Shown: positions 9,654 to 18,553 of the stretch, in pieces | How positions within the stretch are numbered: the stretch's first letter is position 1 | Layout of the letters: each line of letters starts with the position of its first letter | Origin: Paenibacillus sp. DMB20 | Lineage (GTDB): Bacteria > Bacillota > Bacilli > Paenibacillales > Paenibacillaceae | DNA length: 64,000 nt | Direction: 5' to 3' | Assembly (NCBI RefSeq): GCF_000987955.1 | Contig: NZ_LAZU01000034.1 | Span: forward strand, 1 to 64,000 | Notes under the pieces: generated by a model | What the model saw: the letters and a program-made list of their open reading frames with translations, nothing else | Told to the model about the DNA's origin: nothing | The model's database searches: none | Position numbers and translations under genes: made by a program

Positions 9654-10856
9654 ATGTCTAAACCAAAAGGATTTGAGAAACCTGCAGGCGTTCGTGACTA
9701 TCTCCCTCATGCGGTAGCACGGCTCCGCCGGATCGAGTCTCAGGTGCTCAAATGCATGGAACGCTGGGGTTATCGGCAAATCATGACGCCAACGATGGAA
9801 TATTACGATACGGTTGGCGTAGCCAGCTCGACGTCTGACCAAAAGTTATTCAAGCTGTTGAACAACCGGGGCACGACCATGGTGCTCCGTTCCGATATCA
9901 CGGCGCCGATTGCCCGGGTAGTCGCTTCCCTGCTGAAAGAAGAACCGCTGCCGATCCGTTTGTCGTACCATGCGAACGTCTTCCGAGCCATAGAGGAAGA
10001 GGCCGGACGCGAGGCCGAGTTTTTCCAGACCGGCGTGGAGCTGGTCGGCGATGACTCGCCCGAGGCGGATGCGGAGGTTGTGGCGTTGGCGATTGAATCG
10101 CTGCAGGCGGCCGGCGTGAACACGTTCAAAATCGCCATGGGGCATATGGGCTTCCTTAACGGCCTGCTGCAGGAGGCGCTGCCGGAGCGGGTGGAAGACC
10201 AGGAGAGCTTGAAGCAGGATTTGCTCAACCGGGACTATGTCGGATACCGGAATGCGATCGACGATCTTCGACTGTCCGAGGATCAAGCGAATGAGCTTGA
10301 AGGCATCCTCCGCCTTCGCGGCGGCCGGGAAGTCTGCGAGGAAGCAATGGAGCTCAGCGGCGATCCCTTGGCCCGCTCTTCCATAGAGCATCTGTGCAAG
10401 GTGTGGGAAGTGCTGGAGGCCCACGGCGTATCCGAACATGTACTGATCGACCTGACGATGATCGGGGACTTCTCTTATTATACGGGGATGATTTTCGAGG
10501 GTTATGCGGCGGAGATCGGGTCTCCGGTAGCAAGCGGCGGGCGTTACGACAAACTGCTGAAGCAGTTTGGGCGCAGCGTTCCGGCAACGGGGTTCGCGAT
10601 CAAGACAAACCGTATCCTGGATGGCGTGCGTTGGGATGAGCCGGACGAGGAACGGCCGATTTTGATTCAATATACGGCGGAGCATCGGAAGGCAGGTCTG
10701 ATGAAAGCTGCCGGACTTCGGAAAGAGGGACGGATCGTCGTCACCTCGCTGCTTGGCGATGATGCGGAAGGCATACATCGGGATGCCCGAAATGATCAGG
10801 GTTCCCGCCGAGGGCTGCTTCATAACGGCTATAAGGAAATCATCACGTTTTCATAG
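9654..10856 (+). CDS. hisZ: ATP phosphoribosyltransferase regulatory subunit
   Basis: HisRS-like protein of 400 residues that lacks aminoacylation function and serves as the regulatory partner of short-form HisG in the first step of histidine synthesis. It has class II synthetase-type motifs (ITAPIARVVAS, SYHANVFRA, then GRYDKLLKQFG). ATG 9654 is chosen because GAGGTG at 9642-9647 is its ribosome site. The in-frame GTG 9645 overlaps that site. The last 30 residues are less typical. First gene of hisZGDBHAF-IE-J. Confidence 0.92.
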   Translation: MSKPKGFEKPAGVRDYLPHAVARLRRIESQVLKCMERWGYRQIMTPTMEYYDTVGVASSTSDQKLFKLLNNRGTTMVLRSDITAPIARVVASLLKEEPLPIRLSYHANVFRAIEEEAGREAEFFQTGVELVGDDSPEADAEVVALAIESLQAAGVNTFKIAMGHMGFLNGLLQEALPERVEDQESLKQDLLNRDYVGYRNAIDDLRLSEDQANELEGILRLRGGREVCEEAMELSGDPLARSSIEHLCKVWEVLEAHGVSEHVLIDLTMIGDFSYYTGMIFEGYAAEIGSPVASGGRYDKLLKQFGRSVPATGFAIKTNRILDGVRWDEPDEERPILIQYTAEHRKAGLMKAAGLRKEGRIVVTSLLGDDAEGIHRDARNDQGSRRGLLHNGYKEIITFS

Positions 10857-10896
10857 ATGAATAATCGTTTAAAACTGACATGAGGAGGTGCGGAAA

Positions 10897-11539
10897 ATGG
10901 CAGAAGTTTTAAAAGTGGCTATGCCAAAGGGACGCATTTACAAAAAAAGCCTCGGCGCTGTTCCGTTCAGCCGGGCTGCCTATTCCGCTCGACGTGGATG
11001 AAACGCGAAAGCTTGTCATTCCGCTGCCGGAGGCGGGCATGGAGTTTATTCTGGCCAAACCGGTGGATGTACCGACTTATGTCGAGTACGGCGTAGCCGA
11101 TATCGGCATTGTGGGCAAGGATGTGCTGATGGAAGAGGATAAGGACGTGTATGAGCTCCTGGACCTCGGCATTGCCCGGTGCCGGATGTCGGTCATCGGG
11201 CTTCCCGATTGGACCCCGGGCATCCGCCAGCGCGTGGCGACGAAGTACCCGAACGTGGCTTCCCGGTACTTCCGGGAGCAGGGGCAGCAGGTGGAGGTCG
11301 TCAAGCTCAACGGCTCGATTGAACTTGCGCCGCTGATCGGGCTCGCGGACCGGATTGTCGATATGGTGGAAACCGGGCAGACGCTGCGCGAGAACGGGCT
11401 TGTGGAGCTGACGAGCATTTTTGAAATCACGAGCCGGTTGATCGCCAACCGGGTAAGTTACCGGATGAAGAACGGAGAAATTCAGAGGCTTTGCGACAGG
11501 CTGCAAAAGGTAATCCATGCGGAGGCCTCGAAATCCTAA
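10897..11539 (+). CDS. hisG: ATP phosphoribosyltransferase, short form (frameshift)
   Basis: Catalyses condensation of ATP and PRPP, the committed step of histidine synthesis. The short form (about 213 residues) lacks the C-terminal regulatory domain and needs HisZ, encoded just upstream. ATG 10897 follows GAGGAGGTG. An extra A in the A7 run 10942-10948 shifts the frame at residue 17. With six A it reads KGRIYKKASALFRSAGLP and joins the downstream frame. PRPP-binding region: ELTSIFEITSRLIANR near residue 175-190. Confidence 0.93.
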
Positions 11540-11608
11540 CGGAATGGCTTCAGAATGAATTGTCGAACGGATCCATGCATGGAGATGACAGGTAAGGGGG
11601 AATCGGTA

Positions 11609-12913
11609 ATGAAGGTTGTATCGTTGCGTGACTTTAATTTGAACCGGGAGAGCGATTACGGAACGCCGGAACAGAACGAAACGGTTAAAGCGATCATCAA
11701 AGCCGTTCGTGCAGAGGGCGATGCCGCCCTGCTTCGATATACGGAGCAGTTCGACAAAATGAGGCTGAGCGGGAACCAACTGCGTGTGCAGGATGATGAG
11801 CTGAAAGCCGCGTATGGGAAGGTGGAGCCGTCATTTGTGACGGCGATCCGGGCAGCGGCGGATAACATCCGGGCTTTTCATCAGAAGCAAAAGCGCAGCT
11901 CATGGATGGATTTTCAACCGGACGGCAGCATGTTGGGACAGATCATTCGGCCGCTGAAGAGGGTCGGCGTTTATGTGCCCGGGGGGAAAGCCGCCTATCC
12001 TTCATCCGTGCTAATGAATGTGATTCCTGCTCAGGTAGCGGGCGTGCCGGAGATCGTCATGGTTACGCCGCCGGCAACCGCGGGCCGGGAAGGAATCAAT
12101 CCCTACATCCTGGTTGCCGCAGCCGAAGCGGGCGTAACCGAGATTTACCGCGTTGGGGGAGCTCAGGCCATAGCCGCTCTTGCTTATGGGACGGATACCA
12201 TTTCGGCAGTCGATAAAATTTGCGGGCCGGGCAATATTTACGTTGCCCTGGCAAAACGGGAGGTTTACGGCGCCGTCAATATCGACAGCATCGCAGGGCC
12301 AAGCGAAATCGTCGTGCTGGCCGACGATACGGCAGAACCTTCCTATATCGCGGCGGACCTGCTGTCGCAAGCGGAGCATGACGAGATGGCGTCCGCTGTG
12401 CTTGTGACACCGTCCCAAGCGCTGGCCGAGGCAGTGTCGGCCGAGGTGGAGCGCCAGCTGGAGCTGCTTCCGCGCCGCGATATCGCCCGCGCCTCGGTGG
12501 ACAACTACGGAGCGGCCATCGTAACGGCATCCCTTGATGAGGGGATCGAAACGGTGAACCGGCTCGCGCCGGAGCATCTGGAGATCGTGACGGAGGAGCC
12601 GATGGCGATTGTCGGCCGGATCGAGAATGCGGGCGCGATATTCCTCGGTCCGTACAGCTCGGAGCCGGTCGGCGATTATTTTGCGGGGCCGAACCATATC
12701 ATTCCGACGAACGGGACGGCAAGGTTCTCCTCGCCGGTGGACCTTGACGATTTTATCAAGAAATCAAGCATGATTTATTACAGCCGGGAGGCGCTGCTCC
12801 GCGACGGCGAAACGATTATGGAACTGGCCCGTCGGGAAGGGCTGGAAGGCCATGCGAGAGCGATCAAAATCCGGCTGGAGCAGGAGACCAAAACAAGGGG
12901 GCAATCATCGTGA
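11609..12913 (+). CDS. hisD: Histidinol dehydrogenase
   Basis: Zinc enzyme of 434 residues for the final two oxidations from histidinol to histidine with NAD. Family signatures are visible, including VDKICGPGNIYVALAKREV, the IAGPSEI segment, SQAEHD and GPNHIIPTNGTARF. ATG 11609 follows GGGGG with 8-nt spacing. An in-frame upstream start exists at 11555 but lacks a ribosome site. Its stop overlaps the hisB start (GTGA). Confidence 0.95.
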   Translation: MKVVSLRDFNLNRESDYGTPEQNETVKAIIKAVRAEGDAALLRYTEQFDKMRLSGNQLRVQDDELKAAYGKVEPSFVTAIRAAADNIRAFHQKQKRSSWMDFQPDGSMLGQIIRPLKRVGVYVPGGKAAYPSSVLMNVIPAQVAGVPEIVMVTPPATAGREGINPYILVAAAEAGVTEIYRVGGAQAIAALAYGTDTISAVDKICGPGNIYVALAKREVYGAVNIDSIAGPSEIVVLADDTAEPSYIAADLLSQAEHDEMASAVLVTPSQALAEAVSAEVERQLELLPRRDIARASVDNYGAAIVTASLDEGIETVNRLAPEHLEIVTEEPMAIVGRIENAGAIFLGPYSSEPVGDYFAGPNHIIPTNGTARFSSPVDLDDFIKKSSMIYYSREALLRDGETIMELARREGLEGHARAIKIRLEQETKTRGQSS

Positions 12914-13515
12914 GCACATTTGAACCGAAAGGGCGGACCTCGAGCGTCAGCCGCAAAACGAACGAAACGGACATTACCCTGGCGTTTAACGTCGATGGAA
13001 CCGGCGTATCGGAGCTGGAGACGGACGTGCCTTTTCTGAACCATATGCTGGACCTGTTCACGAAGCACGGCCAGTTCGATCTTCGCGTGAAGGCCAACGG
13101 GGATATCGAAATCGACGATCACCACACGGTAGAAGACATCGGCATCTGCCTGGGCCAGGTGCTGCGGGAAGCCTTGGGAGACAAAAAAGGCATCAAACGG
13201 TACGCGAGCGTGTTCGTGCCTATGGACGAGGCGCTTGCGCAGGTTGTGATCGACGTCAGCAACCGGCCGCATTTTGAATACCGCGCGGAATACCCGGCGC
13301 AGCTGGTAGGCTCGTTCGATACGGAGCTGGTCCATGAGTTCCTGTGGAAATTGGCGCTTGAAGCCCGCATTACGCTGCATGTCATCGTCCATTACGGGCG
13401 GAATACGCACCATATGGTCGAAGCCGTATTTAAAGCGCTTGGCCGTGCTTTGGATGAAGCGACGAGCATCGATCCGCGCGTAACGGGCGTGCCTTCCACG
13501 AAGGGAGTACTGTAA
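12910..13515 (+). CDS. hisB: Imidazoleglycerol-phosphate dehydratase
   Basis: Dehydratase of 201 residues, the single-domain type (no phosphatase domain). The manganese-binding motif DDHHTVEDIGI and a second motif with NTHHMVEAVFKALGRAL are present. Starts with GTG 12910, which overlaps the hisD stop by 4 nt and suggests translational coupling. The histidinol-phosphate phosphatase role is taken by HisJ further downstream. Confidence 0.95.
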   Translation: MSTFEPKGRTSSVSRKTNETDITLAFNVDGTGVSELETDVPFLNHMLDLFTKHGQFDLRVKANGDIEIDDHHTVEDIGICLGQVLREALGDKKGIKRYASVFVPMDEALAQVVIDVSNRPHFEYRAEYPAQLVGSFDTELVHEFLWKLALEARITLHVIVHYGRNTHHMVEAVFKALGRALDEATSIDPRVTGVPSTKGVL

Positions 13516-13518
13516 GCC

Positions 13519-14145
13519 ATGGCCATCGCGATTGTGGATTATGGCATGGGCAATCTGCACAGCGTCGGCAAAGCGGTAGAGCGGCTCGGTTACGAGCCGC
13601 TTGTCACCGGGGAGAGGGCGGAAATATTGTCCGCGGACGGCATCATTCTGCCCGGCGTAGGCGCTTATGGCGACGCAATGGAGCATCTCCGCGAGTCGGG
13701 ACTGGATATCGTCATGAAGGAAGCGGCATCCGGCACGAAACCGCTGCTTGGCATCTGTCTCGGGATGCAGCTCCTGTTCAGCCGCAGCGAGGAGTACGGC
13801 GCGCATGACGGGTTGGACATTTTGCCGGGTTCGGTCGTCCGTTTTGACGGAGGGGATTACAAGGTACCTCATATGGGATGGAACAGCCTGCGGTTTCTGC
13901 AGCCGGAGCATCCGCTCTTTGCGGGGCTTGAGGAAGGGCATGCGTATTTCGTCCATTCATATCATGTTCTTCCTGAGGCAAAATCAGATCTGCTGGCGGT
14001 AACCGACTACGGGCAGCCGGTCACCGCGATCGTCGGTCGCGGTTCCGTCTGCGGCATGCAGTTCCATCCGGAGAAAAGCGGGGAGCTGGGGATGAGTTTG
14101 CTGCGTAATTTTTTGTCCATGACGAAGAGCCAGAGGCGTTATTAA
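13519..14145 (+). CDS. hisH: Imidazole glycerol phosphate synthase, glutaminase subunit
   Basis: Class I glutamine amidotransferase of 208 residues that supplies ammonia to HisF. The nucleophile is Cys80 in GICLGMQ, and the His-Glu pair appears in MQFHPEKSG near the C-terminus. Start ATG 13519, 3 nt after hisB. Confidence 0.95.
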   Translation: MAIAIVDYGMGNLHSVGKAVERLGYEPLVTGERAEILSADGIILPGVGAYGDAMEHLRESGLDIVMKEAASGTKPLLGICLGMQLLFSRSEEYGAHDGLDILPGSVVRFDGGDYKVPHMGWNSLRFLQPEHPLFAGLEEGHAYFVHSYHVLPEAKSDLLAVTDYGQPVTAIVGRGSVCGMQFHPEKSGELGMSLLRNFLSMTKSQRRY

Positions 14146-14172
14146 ATCATACTTGAGGAAGCGGGGATAAAC

Positions 14173-14904
14173 ATGTCATCTTTTATCATCTATCCAGCGA
14201 TCGATATCCGGGGAGGCAAGTGCGTCAGGCTCGTACAGGGCGATTACAACCAGGAGACCGTCTATAACGACAGCCCGCTGCAGGTAGCGCGCTCTTGGGA
14301 GGAGCAGGGCGGAAAATTCATTCACCTGGTGGATCTGGACGGCGCTAAAGCGGGGCATCCGGTAAACGAAACGATTATCGCGGAAATTGCCTCAAGCGTA
14401 AGCGTTCCGGTACAGGTCGGGGGAGGCTTGCGGAGGCTGGAGGATGTGGAGCGCCTGCTGTCGCTGGGTGTGAGCCGCGTGATCATCGGGACGGCTGCGA
14501 TCGAGGACCGTGAATTTACGGAGACGGTTCTTGGGCGATATGGAGACAAGGTGGCCATCGGCATCGATGCCCGGAACGGTTATGTGGCTACCCGGGGCTG
14601 GCTTGAAACGTCCGAGGTCCAGGCCGAGGTCCTTGCGAAGGAACTGGCGGCCAAAGGCGCGGAGACGTTTATTTTTACGGATATCTCTCGCGACGGGATG
14701 ATGCAGGGGCCGAACGTGGAAGCCATCGTGGCGTTGGCGAAGGCGAGCGGGCGCACGGTGATTGCTTCGGGCGGCGTGACCCGGACGGACGATCTGCTCG
14801 CGCTAAGCAAACACAGCGGGGACGGCGTAGGCGGCGCAATCGTGGGAAAAGCCCTGTATACGGGCAGCATCGATTTGGCTAAAGCGTTGGAGCAAATCGG
14901 GTAA
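14173..14904 (+). CDS. hisA: ProFAR isomerase
   Basis: TIM-barrel isomerase of 243 residues acting on the aminoimidazole carboxamide intermediate. The N-terminal catalytic Asp11 lies in YPAIDIRGGKCVRL, and the second catalytic Asp is in TDISRDGMMQGPN. ATG 14173 follows GAGGAAGCGGGG. Next gene is hisF after 130 nt, the largest gap within the operon, in which I see no gene. Confidence 0.94.
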   Translation: MSSFIIYPAIDIRGGKCVRLVQGDYNQETVYNDSPLQVARSWEEQGGKFIHLVDLDGAKAGHPVNETIIAEIASSVSVPVQVGGGLRRLEDVERLLSLGVSRVIIGTAAIEDREFTETVLGRYGDKVAIGIDARNGYVATRGWLETSEVQAEVLAKELAAKGAETFIFTDISRDGMMQGPNVEAIVALAKASGRTVIASGGVTRTDDLLALSKHSGDGVGGAIVGKALYTGSIDLAKALEQIG

Positions 14905-15034
14905 TGCAGTATGATGCGAACGCCCTTGCGTGGCTGGGAACACGGAGGAAGGCTGTCTCTGAAGAAGCAACGGACGGAATAGGAGATGGAACAACAGACA
15001 CTGCAAAAATATGCGGGAAAGAGGGAGAGAAAAC

Positions 15035-15793
15035 ATGCTGGCCAAGCGGATTATTCCGTGTCTGGACGTAAAGGACGGGCGGGTTGTAAAAGGGGTAAAC
15101 TTTGTAAATCTCCGCGATGCGGGCGATCCGGTAGAGCTTGCCGCGCTGTATGATCGCGAAGGAGCGGATGAACTGGTCTTTCTGGACATCTCGGCTTCGG
15201 TCGAGGGTCGGGCTACGATGGAGGAGGTCGTGCGCAGAACGGCCGGAGAAATCGCGATTCCGTTCACCGTCGGCGGCGGCATATCCTCCGTGGATGACAT
15301 GAAACGGATTCTGCGTGCGGGGGCGGATAAAATCGGCATCAATACCGCTGCCGTACGGCAGCCGGAGCTCATCTCAGCCGGGGCGCGCCGGTTCGGCTCG
15401 CAGTGCATTGTCGTGGCGGTTGACGCGAAGTACAACGAGGCTTGGGGAGAGTGGGAAGTATACACTCACGGCGGACGCACGCCTTCAGGCATCAAGGCGC
15501 TCGATTGGGTAAAGCGGGCCGAGTCGCTCGGCGCGGGCGAAATCCTATTGACGAGCATGGACGCCGACGGAACGAAGGACGGGTTTGACCTGGCGTTGAC
15601 CGCGGCTGTCTCGAGCGCCGTGTCGATCCCGGTGATCGCTTCGGGCGGTGCGGGGAAAGAGGAGCATTTTTACGATGCGTTCACTTCCGGAAAAGCCGAT
15701 GCCGGGCTTGCCGCAACCATATTCCATTACAAGGAAATTTCCTTACCGGATTTGAAACAACATTTGAGACAAAAGGGAGTGGACATCCGATGA
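15035..15793 (+). CDS. hisF: Imidazole glycerol phosphate synthase, cyclase subunit
   Basis: TIM-barrel cyclase of 252 residues that uses ammonia from HisH to form IGP and AICAR. Catalytic Asp11 is in RIIPCLDVKDGRVVKG, and Asp in AVDAKYN near 130. ATG 15035 is chosen behind GAGGGAGAG. An upstream in-frame ATG at 15011 precedes that site. The 3' end overlaps hisIE by 4 nt. Confidence 0.95.
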   Translation: MLAKRIIPCLDVKDGRVVKGVNFVNLRDAGDPVELAALYDREGADELVFLDISASVEGRATMEEVVRRTAGEIAIPFTVGGGISSVDDMKRILRAGADKIGINTAAVRQPELISAGARRFGSQCIVVAVDAKYNEAWGEWEVYTHGGRTPSGIKALDWVKRAESLGAGEILLTSMDADGTKDGFDLALTAAVSSAVSIPVIASGGAGKEEHFYDAFTSGKADAGLAATIFHYKEISLPDLKQHLRQKGVDIR

Positions 15794-16494
15794 GCGGGAA
15801 TATGAAGTTGGATTTGTCGTTGGAGCAGGTGCTGGAGCATATCCGCTGGGACCAGGCGGGACTCGTGCCCGCGATCGTTCAGGATGCGTCCAGCAAAGAA
15901 GTGCTGATGATGGCTTACATGAACCGGGAAGCGCTGCGGCGCACGCTGGACAGCGGGGAGACGTGGTTTTGGAGCCGTTCCCGCGGGGAACTGTGGCACA
16001 AAGGCGCGACTTCGGGCCATACCCAGTCGATCGTGTCCATAGCTTACGATTGTGACGGAGATACGCTGCTCGTGCAGGTGAATCCGAAAGGACCCGCCTG
16101 TCACACGGGTGAAAATACATGCTTTTTTAACGAAATTACGCTTGAAGGGCAGCCGAGTTTGTCAGGCGAAGACAACAAACCGGGCCTTGGCGGCGGCCGT
16201 TTTGCGGTACTGGGCGAATTGGAAAAGATTATCGCGCAACGGGAGGCGGAGCTCCCGGAGGGAGCTTATACTACGTACCTGTTTAATAAAGGCGTGGATA
16301 AGATCCTGAAAAAGATAGGCGAGGAAGCGTCGGAGACCATTATTGCGGCAAAAAACCGGAATAATGACGAGCTTCGCCTGGAAGCGAGCGATTTGATCTA
16401 CCACCTGCTGGTGCTGCTGCAGGAACGCAAGCTGCCGCTTGACGATATCATGGCTGAGTTGAACCGCCGCCATGAACGGCCCCGTCGCGATTAG
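15790..16494 (+). CDS. hisI: Bifunctional PRA-CH / PRA-PH enzyme HisIE
   Basis: Two-domain enzyme of 234 residues for steps 2 and 3 of histidine synthesis. The N-terminal cyclohydrolase has its metal and substrate motifs (TWFWSRSRGELWHKGATSGH, NPKGPACHTG). The C-terminal part (from about 135) is the alpha-helical pyrophosphohydrolase with KIGEEASETIIAAKN. ATG 15790 overlaps the hisF stop (ATGA). Confidence 0.95.
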   Translation: MSGNMKLDLSLEQVLEHIRWDQAGLVPAIVQDASSKEVLMMAYMNREALRRTLDSGETWFWSRSRGELWHKGATSGHTQSIVSIAYDCDGDTLLVQVNPKGPACHTGENTCFFNEITLEGQPSLSGEDNKPGLGGGRFAVLGELEKIIAQREAELPEGAYTTYLFNKGVDKILKKIGEEASETIIAAKNRNNDELRLEASDLIYHLLVLLQERKLPLDDIMAELNRRHERPRRD

Positions 16495-16513
16495 AAAGGG
16501 GCTAAAAAAGCTT

Positions 16514-17353
16514 ATGCTTATCGATTATCATACCCATCATGCCCGCTGCGGCCATGCGGCCGGGGAATTGGAAGAGTATGTGAAGCGGGGCATTGAACTG
16601 GGCCTTGATCAACTGGGGTTGTCGGATCATATGCCGCTGATTCATGTGAAACCGGAAGAATACTACCCCGGAATGGCGATGCCCATGGAAGAGCTTCCGC
16701 GTTATGTCGAAGAATGTTTGTCGCTGAAAGAAAAGTATAAAGGCCGGATCGAGATCCGGGTGGGCTTGGAAGGCGATTATATCGAAGGGTACGAACGGCA
16801 GATCGAGAAGATTATCCGGGGCTACCCGTGGGATTACGTGATCGGCTCCATACACTTTTTGGGAAAATGGGACATTACGGACTACCGCCAAACGCATGGC
16901 TGGGAAGATAAGGACCCGCTTGTGGTGTACCGCCGGTATTATGACGCGGTGCAGAAAGCGGCGGCAACCGGGTTTTATGATATCATGGGACATCTGGACG
17001 TGATAAAGAGGTTCGGGTTTGGACCGGGGCCGGAGCATGCGGATGAGGTTATAGCGATGGAAAAAGCGGCCCTCGCCGCTGTTGCCCGGAACGGCAAAGC
17101 GATGGAGCTAAACGCTTCGGGGTTGTCCAAGGACTGCAAGGAGATGTTCCCGAGCCGGCGGATGCTTGAAGAAGCGGTGCGTCTTGGCATTCCGCTCACC
17201 CTCGGTTCCGATGCCCACCACCCTCAGAAGCTGGGCGAAAACCTGGATCAAGCGCGTGCGCTTCTCGCTGAGCTTGGCGTCGAAGGGGTTGCTGTCTTCA
17301 AGAACCGTAAAAGGGAAATGGTGCCTTTGAGATCGGGGTTAACCGATGTATAA
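16514..17353 (+). CDS. hisJ: Histidinol-phosphatase, PHP family
   Basis: PHP-domain phosphatase of about 279 residues converting histidinol phosphate to histidinol. Metal-binding motifs are DYHTHHARCGHA at the N-terminus, GLSDHMP, GSIHFL, MGHLDVIKRFG and GSDAHHPQ. ATG 16514 follows GAAAGGGGC. An in-frame extension to 16472 overlaps hisIE and lacks a ribosome site. With it, every histidine enzyme except the aminotransferase HisC is encoded here. In Bacillus hisC also lies elsewhere. Confidence 0.92.
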   Translation: MLIDYHTHHARCGHAAGELEEYVKRGIELGLDQLGLSDHMPLIHVKPEEYYPGMAMPMEELPRYVEECLSLKEKYKGRIEIRVGLEGDYIEGYERQIEKIIRGYPWDYVIGSIHFLGKWDITDYRQTHGWEDKDPLVVYRRYYDAVQKAAATGFYDIMGHLDVIKRFGFGPGPEHADEVIAMEKAALAAVARNGKAMELNASGLSKDCKEMFPSRRMLEEAVRLGIPLTLGSDAHHPQKLGENLDQARALLAELGVEGVAVFKNRKREMVPLRSGLTDV

Positions 17354-17516
17354 TGGAGAAGACAACAGTGAGGCTGTATTTCCGTCGATCATAACATCTC
17401 CCCTTGAGGGAAGGATGCCTAGACGGAGGGCAGCCTGCTTTGCCGACAGCGCTTTCTTTTTTTCGGAAAGGCGGAAATAAAATACGTCACTATTCTCGGT
17501 ATCCCAGGAGGATCTC

Positions 17517-18464
17517 ATGTATCATAAACTTCGGCTGTTCGCCGGATCGTCCAACCCGAAGCTGGCAGCGAGCATTTGTGAAAAGCTTGGCGTTGAAATG
17601 GGTAAAATCAAAATTTCCCGCTTTAAAAGCGGGGAAATTTACGTCCACTATGAGGAAAGCATCCGCAACTGCGATGTCTTTCTCCTGCAATCCTTCTCTC
17701 ATCCGATCAACGAAATGTTCGTCGAGCTGCTTGTCATGATCGATGCGGCCAAACGTGCCTCTGCCCGGACGATTAATATCATTGTTCCGTATTACGGCTA
17801 TGCGCGCCAGGAGCGCAAGACGGCCCCTAGGGAACCGATCTCCGCCAAAATGGTGGCTGACGTCCTGACGACTGCCGGTGCCAGCCGCGTCATTACGATC
17901 GATCTGCATGCTCCGGCTATTCAGGGCTTCTTTAATATCCCGGTCGATCACTTGACGGCACTTGATCTCATAACGGATTATTTAAAAAGCAAAAATATCG
18001 AAAGGCCGGTAATCGTCTCGCCGGACGCCGGGCGCGCCACAACGGCGGAAAAGCTTGCAAACCGGCTGGGGGCGAGGTTCGCCATGATGATCAAGCAGCG
18101 CCCCGCGCACAATGAATCGGTTATCACCCATGTAATCGGCGATGTAAAGGACCGGACGCCCATCATTATCGAGGACTTGATCGATACGGGGTCCACGATC
18201 GTCCATGTGGTGGAAGCTTTGAAGGAGCGCGGCGCCAGAGATGCCATCGTCTGTTCGACACATGGCGTATTCTCGGGCGGGGCCCTTGACCGTCTGGACC
18301 ATGCGCATATCGAAGAAATGGTGATTACGGATTCCATTGCACTGCCCGATGACCATAAAGGTTTCGTTAAAGTATTGTCCGTAGCCTCCATGTTGGCGCA
18401 GGCAACGCATATCATTACGGAGGGTGGCTCCATTGCCACTTTATTCAAGGACGCCGGCGTGTGA
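17517..18464 (+). CDS. prs: Ribose-phosphate pyrophosphokinase
   Basis: Makes PRPP from ribose 5-phosphate and ATP, 315 residues. It has the flexible loop YARQERKTAPREPISAK, the divalent-metal and ATP region ITIDLHAPAIQGFFNIPVDHL, and the PRPP-binding loop IIIEDLIDTGSTI. The loops differ in places from the housekeeping Bacillus enzyme (for example RKTAPREP), so this may be a second Prs. It follows hisJ by 163 nt and could supply PRPP to HisZG. ATG 17517 is behind AGGAGG. The stop lies in the loop of the terminator. Confidence 0.92.
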   Translation: MYHKLRLFAGSSNPKLAASICEKLGVEMGKIKISRFKSGEIYVHYEESIRNCDVFLLQSFSHPINEMFVELLVMIDAAKRASARTINIIVPYYGYARQERKTAPREPISAKMVADVLTTAGASRVITIDLHAPAIQGFFNIPVDHLTALDLITDYLKSKNIERPVIVSPDAGRATTAEKLANRLGARFAMMIKQRPAHNESVITHVIGDVKDRTPIIIEDLIDTGSTIVHVVEALKERGARDAIVCSTHGVFSGGALDRLDHAHIEEMVITDSIALPDDHKGFVKVLSVASMLAQATHIITEGGSIATLFKDAGV

Positions 18465-18482
18465 AAACCGGCGTCTTTTTTT
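18450..18482 (+). terminator. Intrinsic terminator after prs
   Basis: GACGCCGG (18450-18457) pairs with CCGGCGTC (18468-18475), followed by a T run. The prs stop codon is inside the hairpin. Confidence 0.9.
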
Positions 18483-18502
18483 CTGCAAATGACGTTGTAA
18501 CA

Positions 18503-18511
18503 TGTTATACT
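18503..18511 (+). promoter_or_regulatory. Extended -10 promoter element before the TPR gene
   Basis: TG-T-TATACT matches an extended -10. No good -35 hexamer is seen at 17 nt. About 40 nt upstream of the start at 18554. Confidence 0.4.
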
Positions 18512-18553
18512 GTTGGGGATAGAGAAGCAAGTTAAAGGAGGTGCCTTGCTTCC

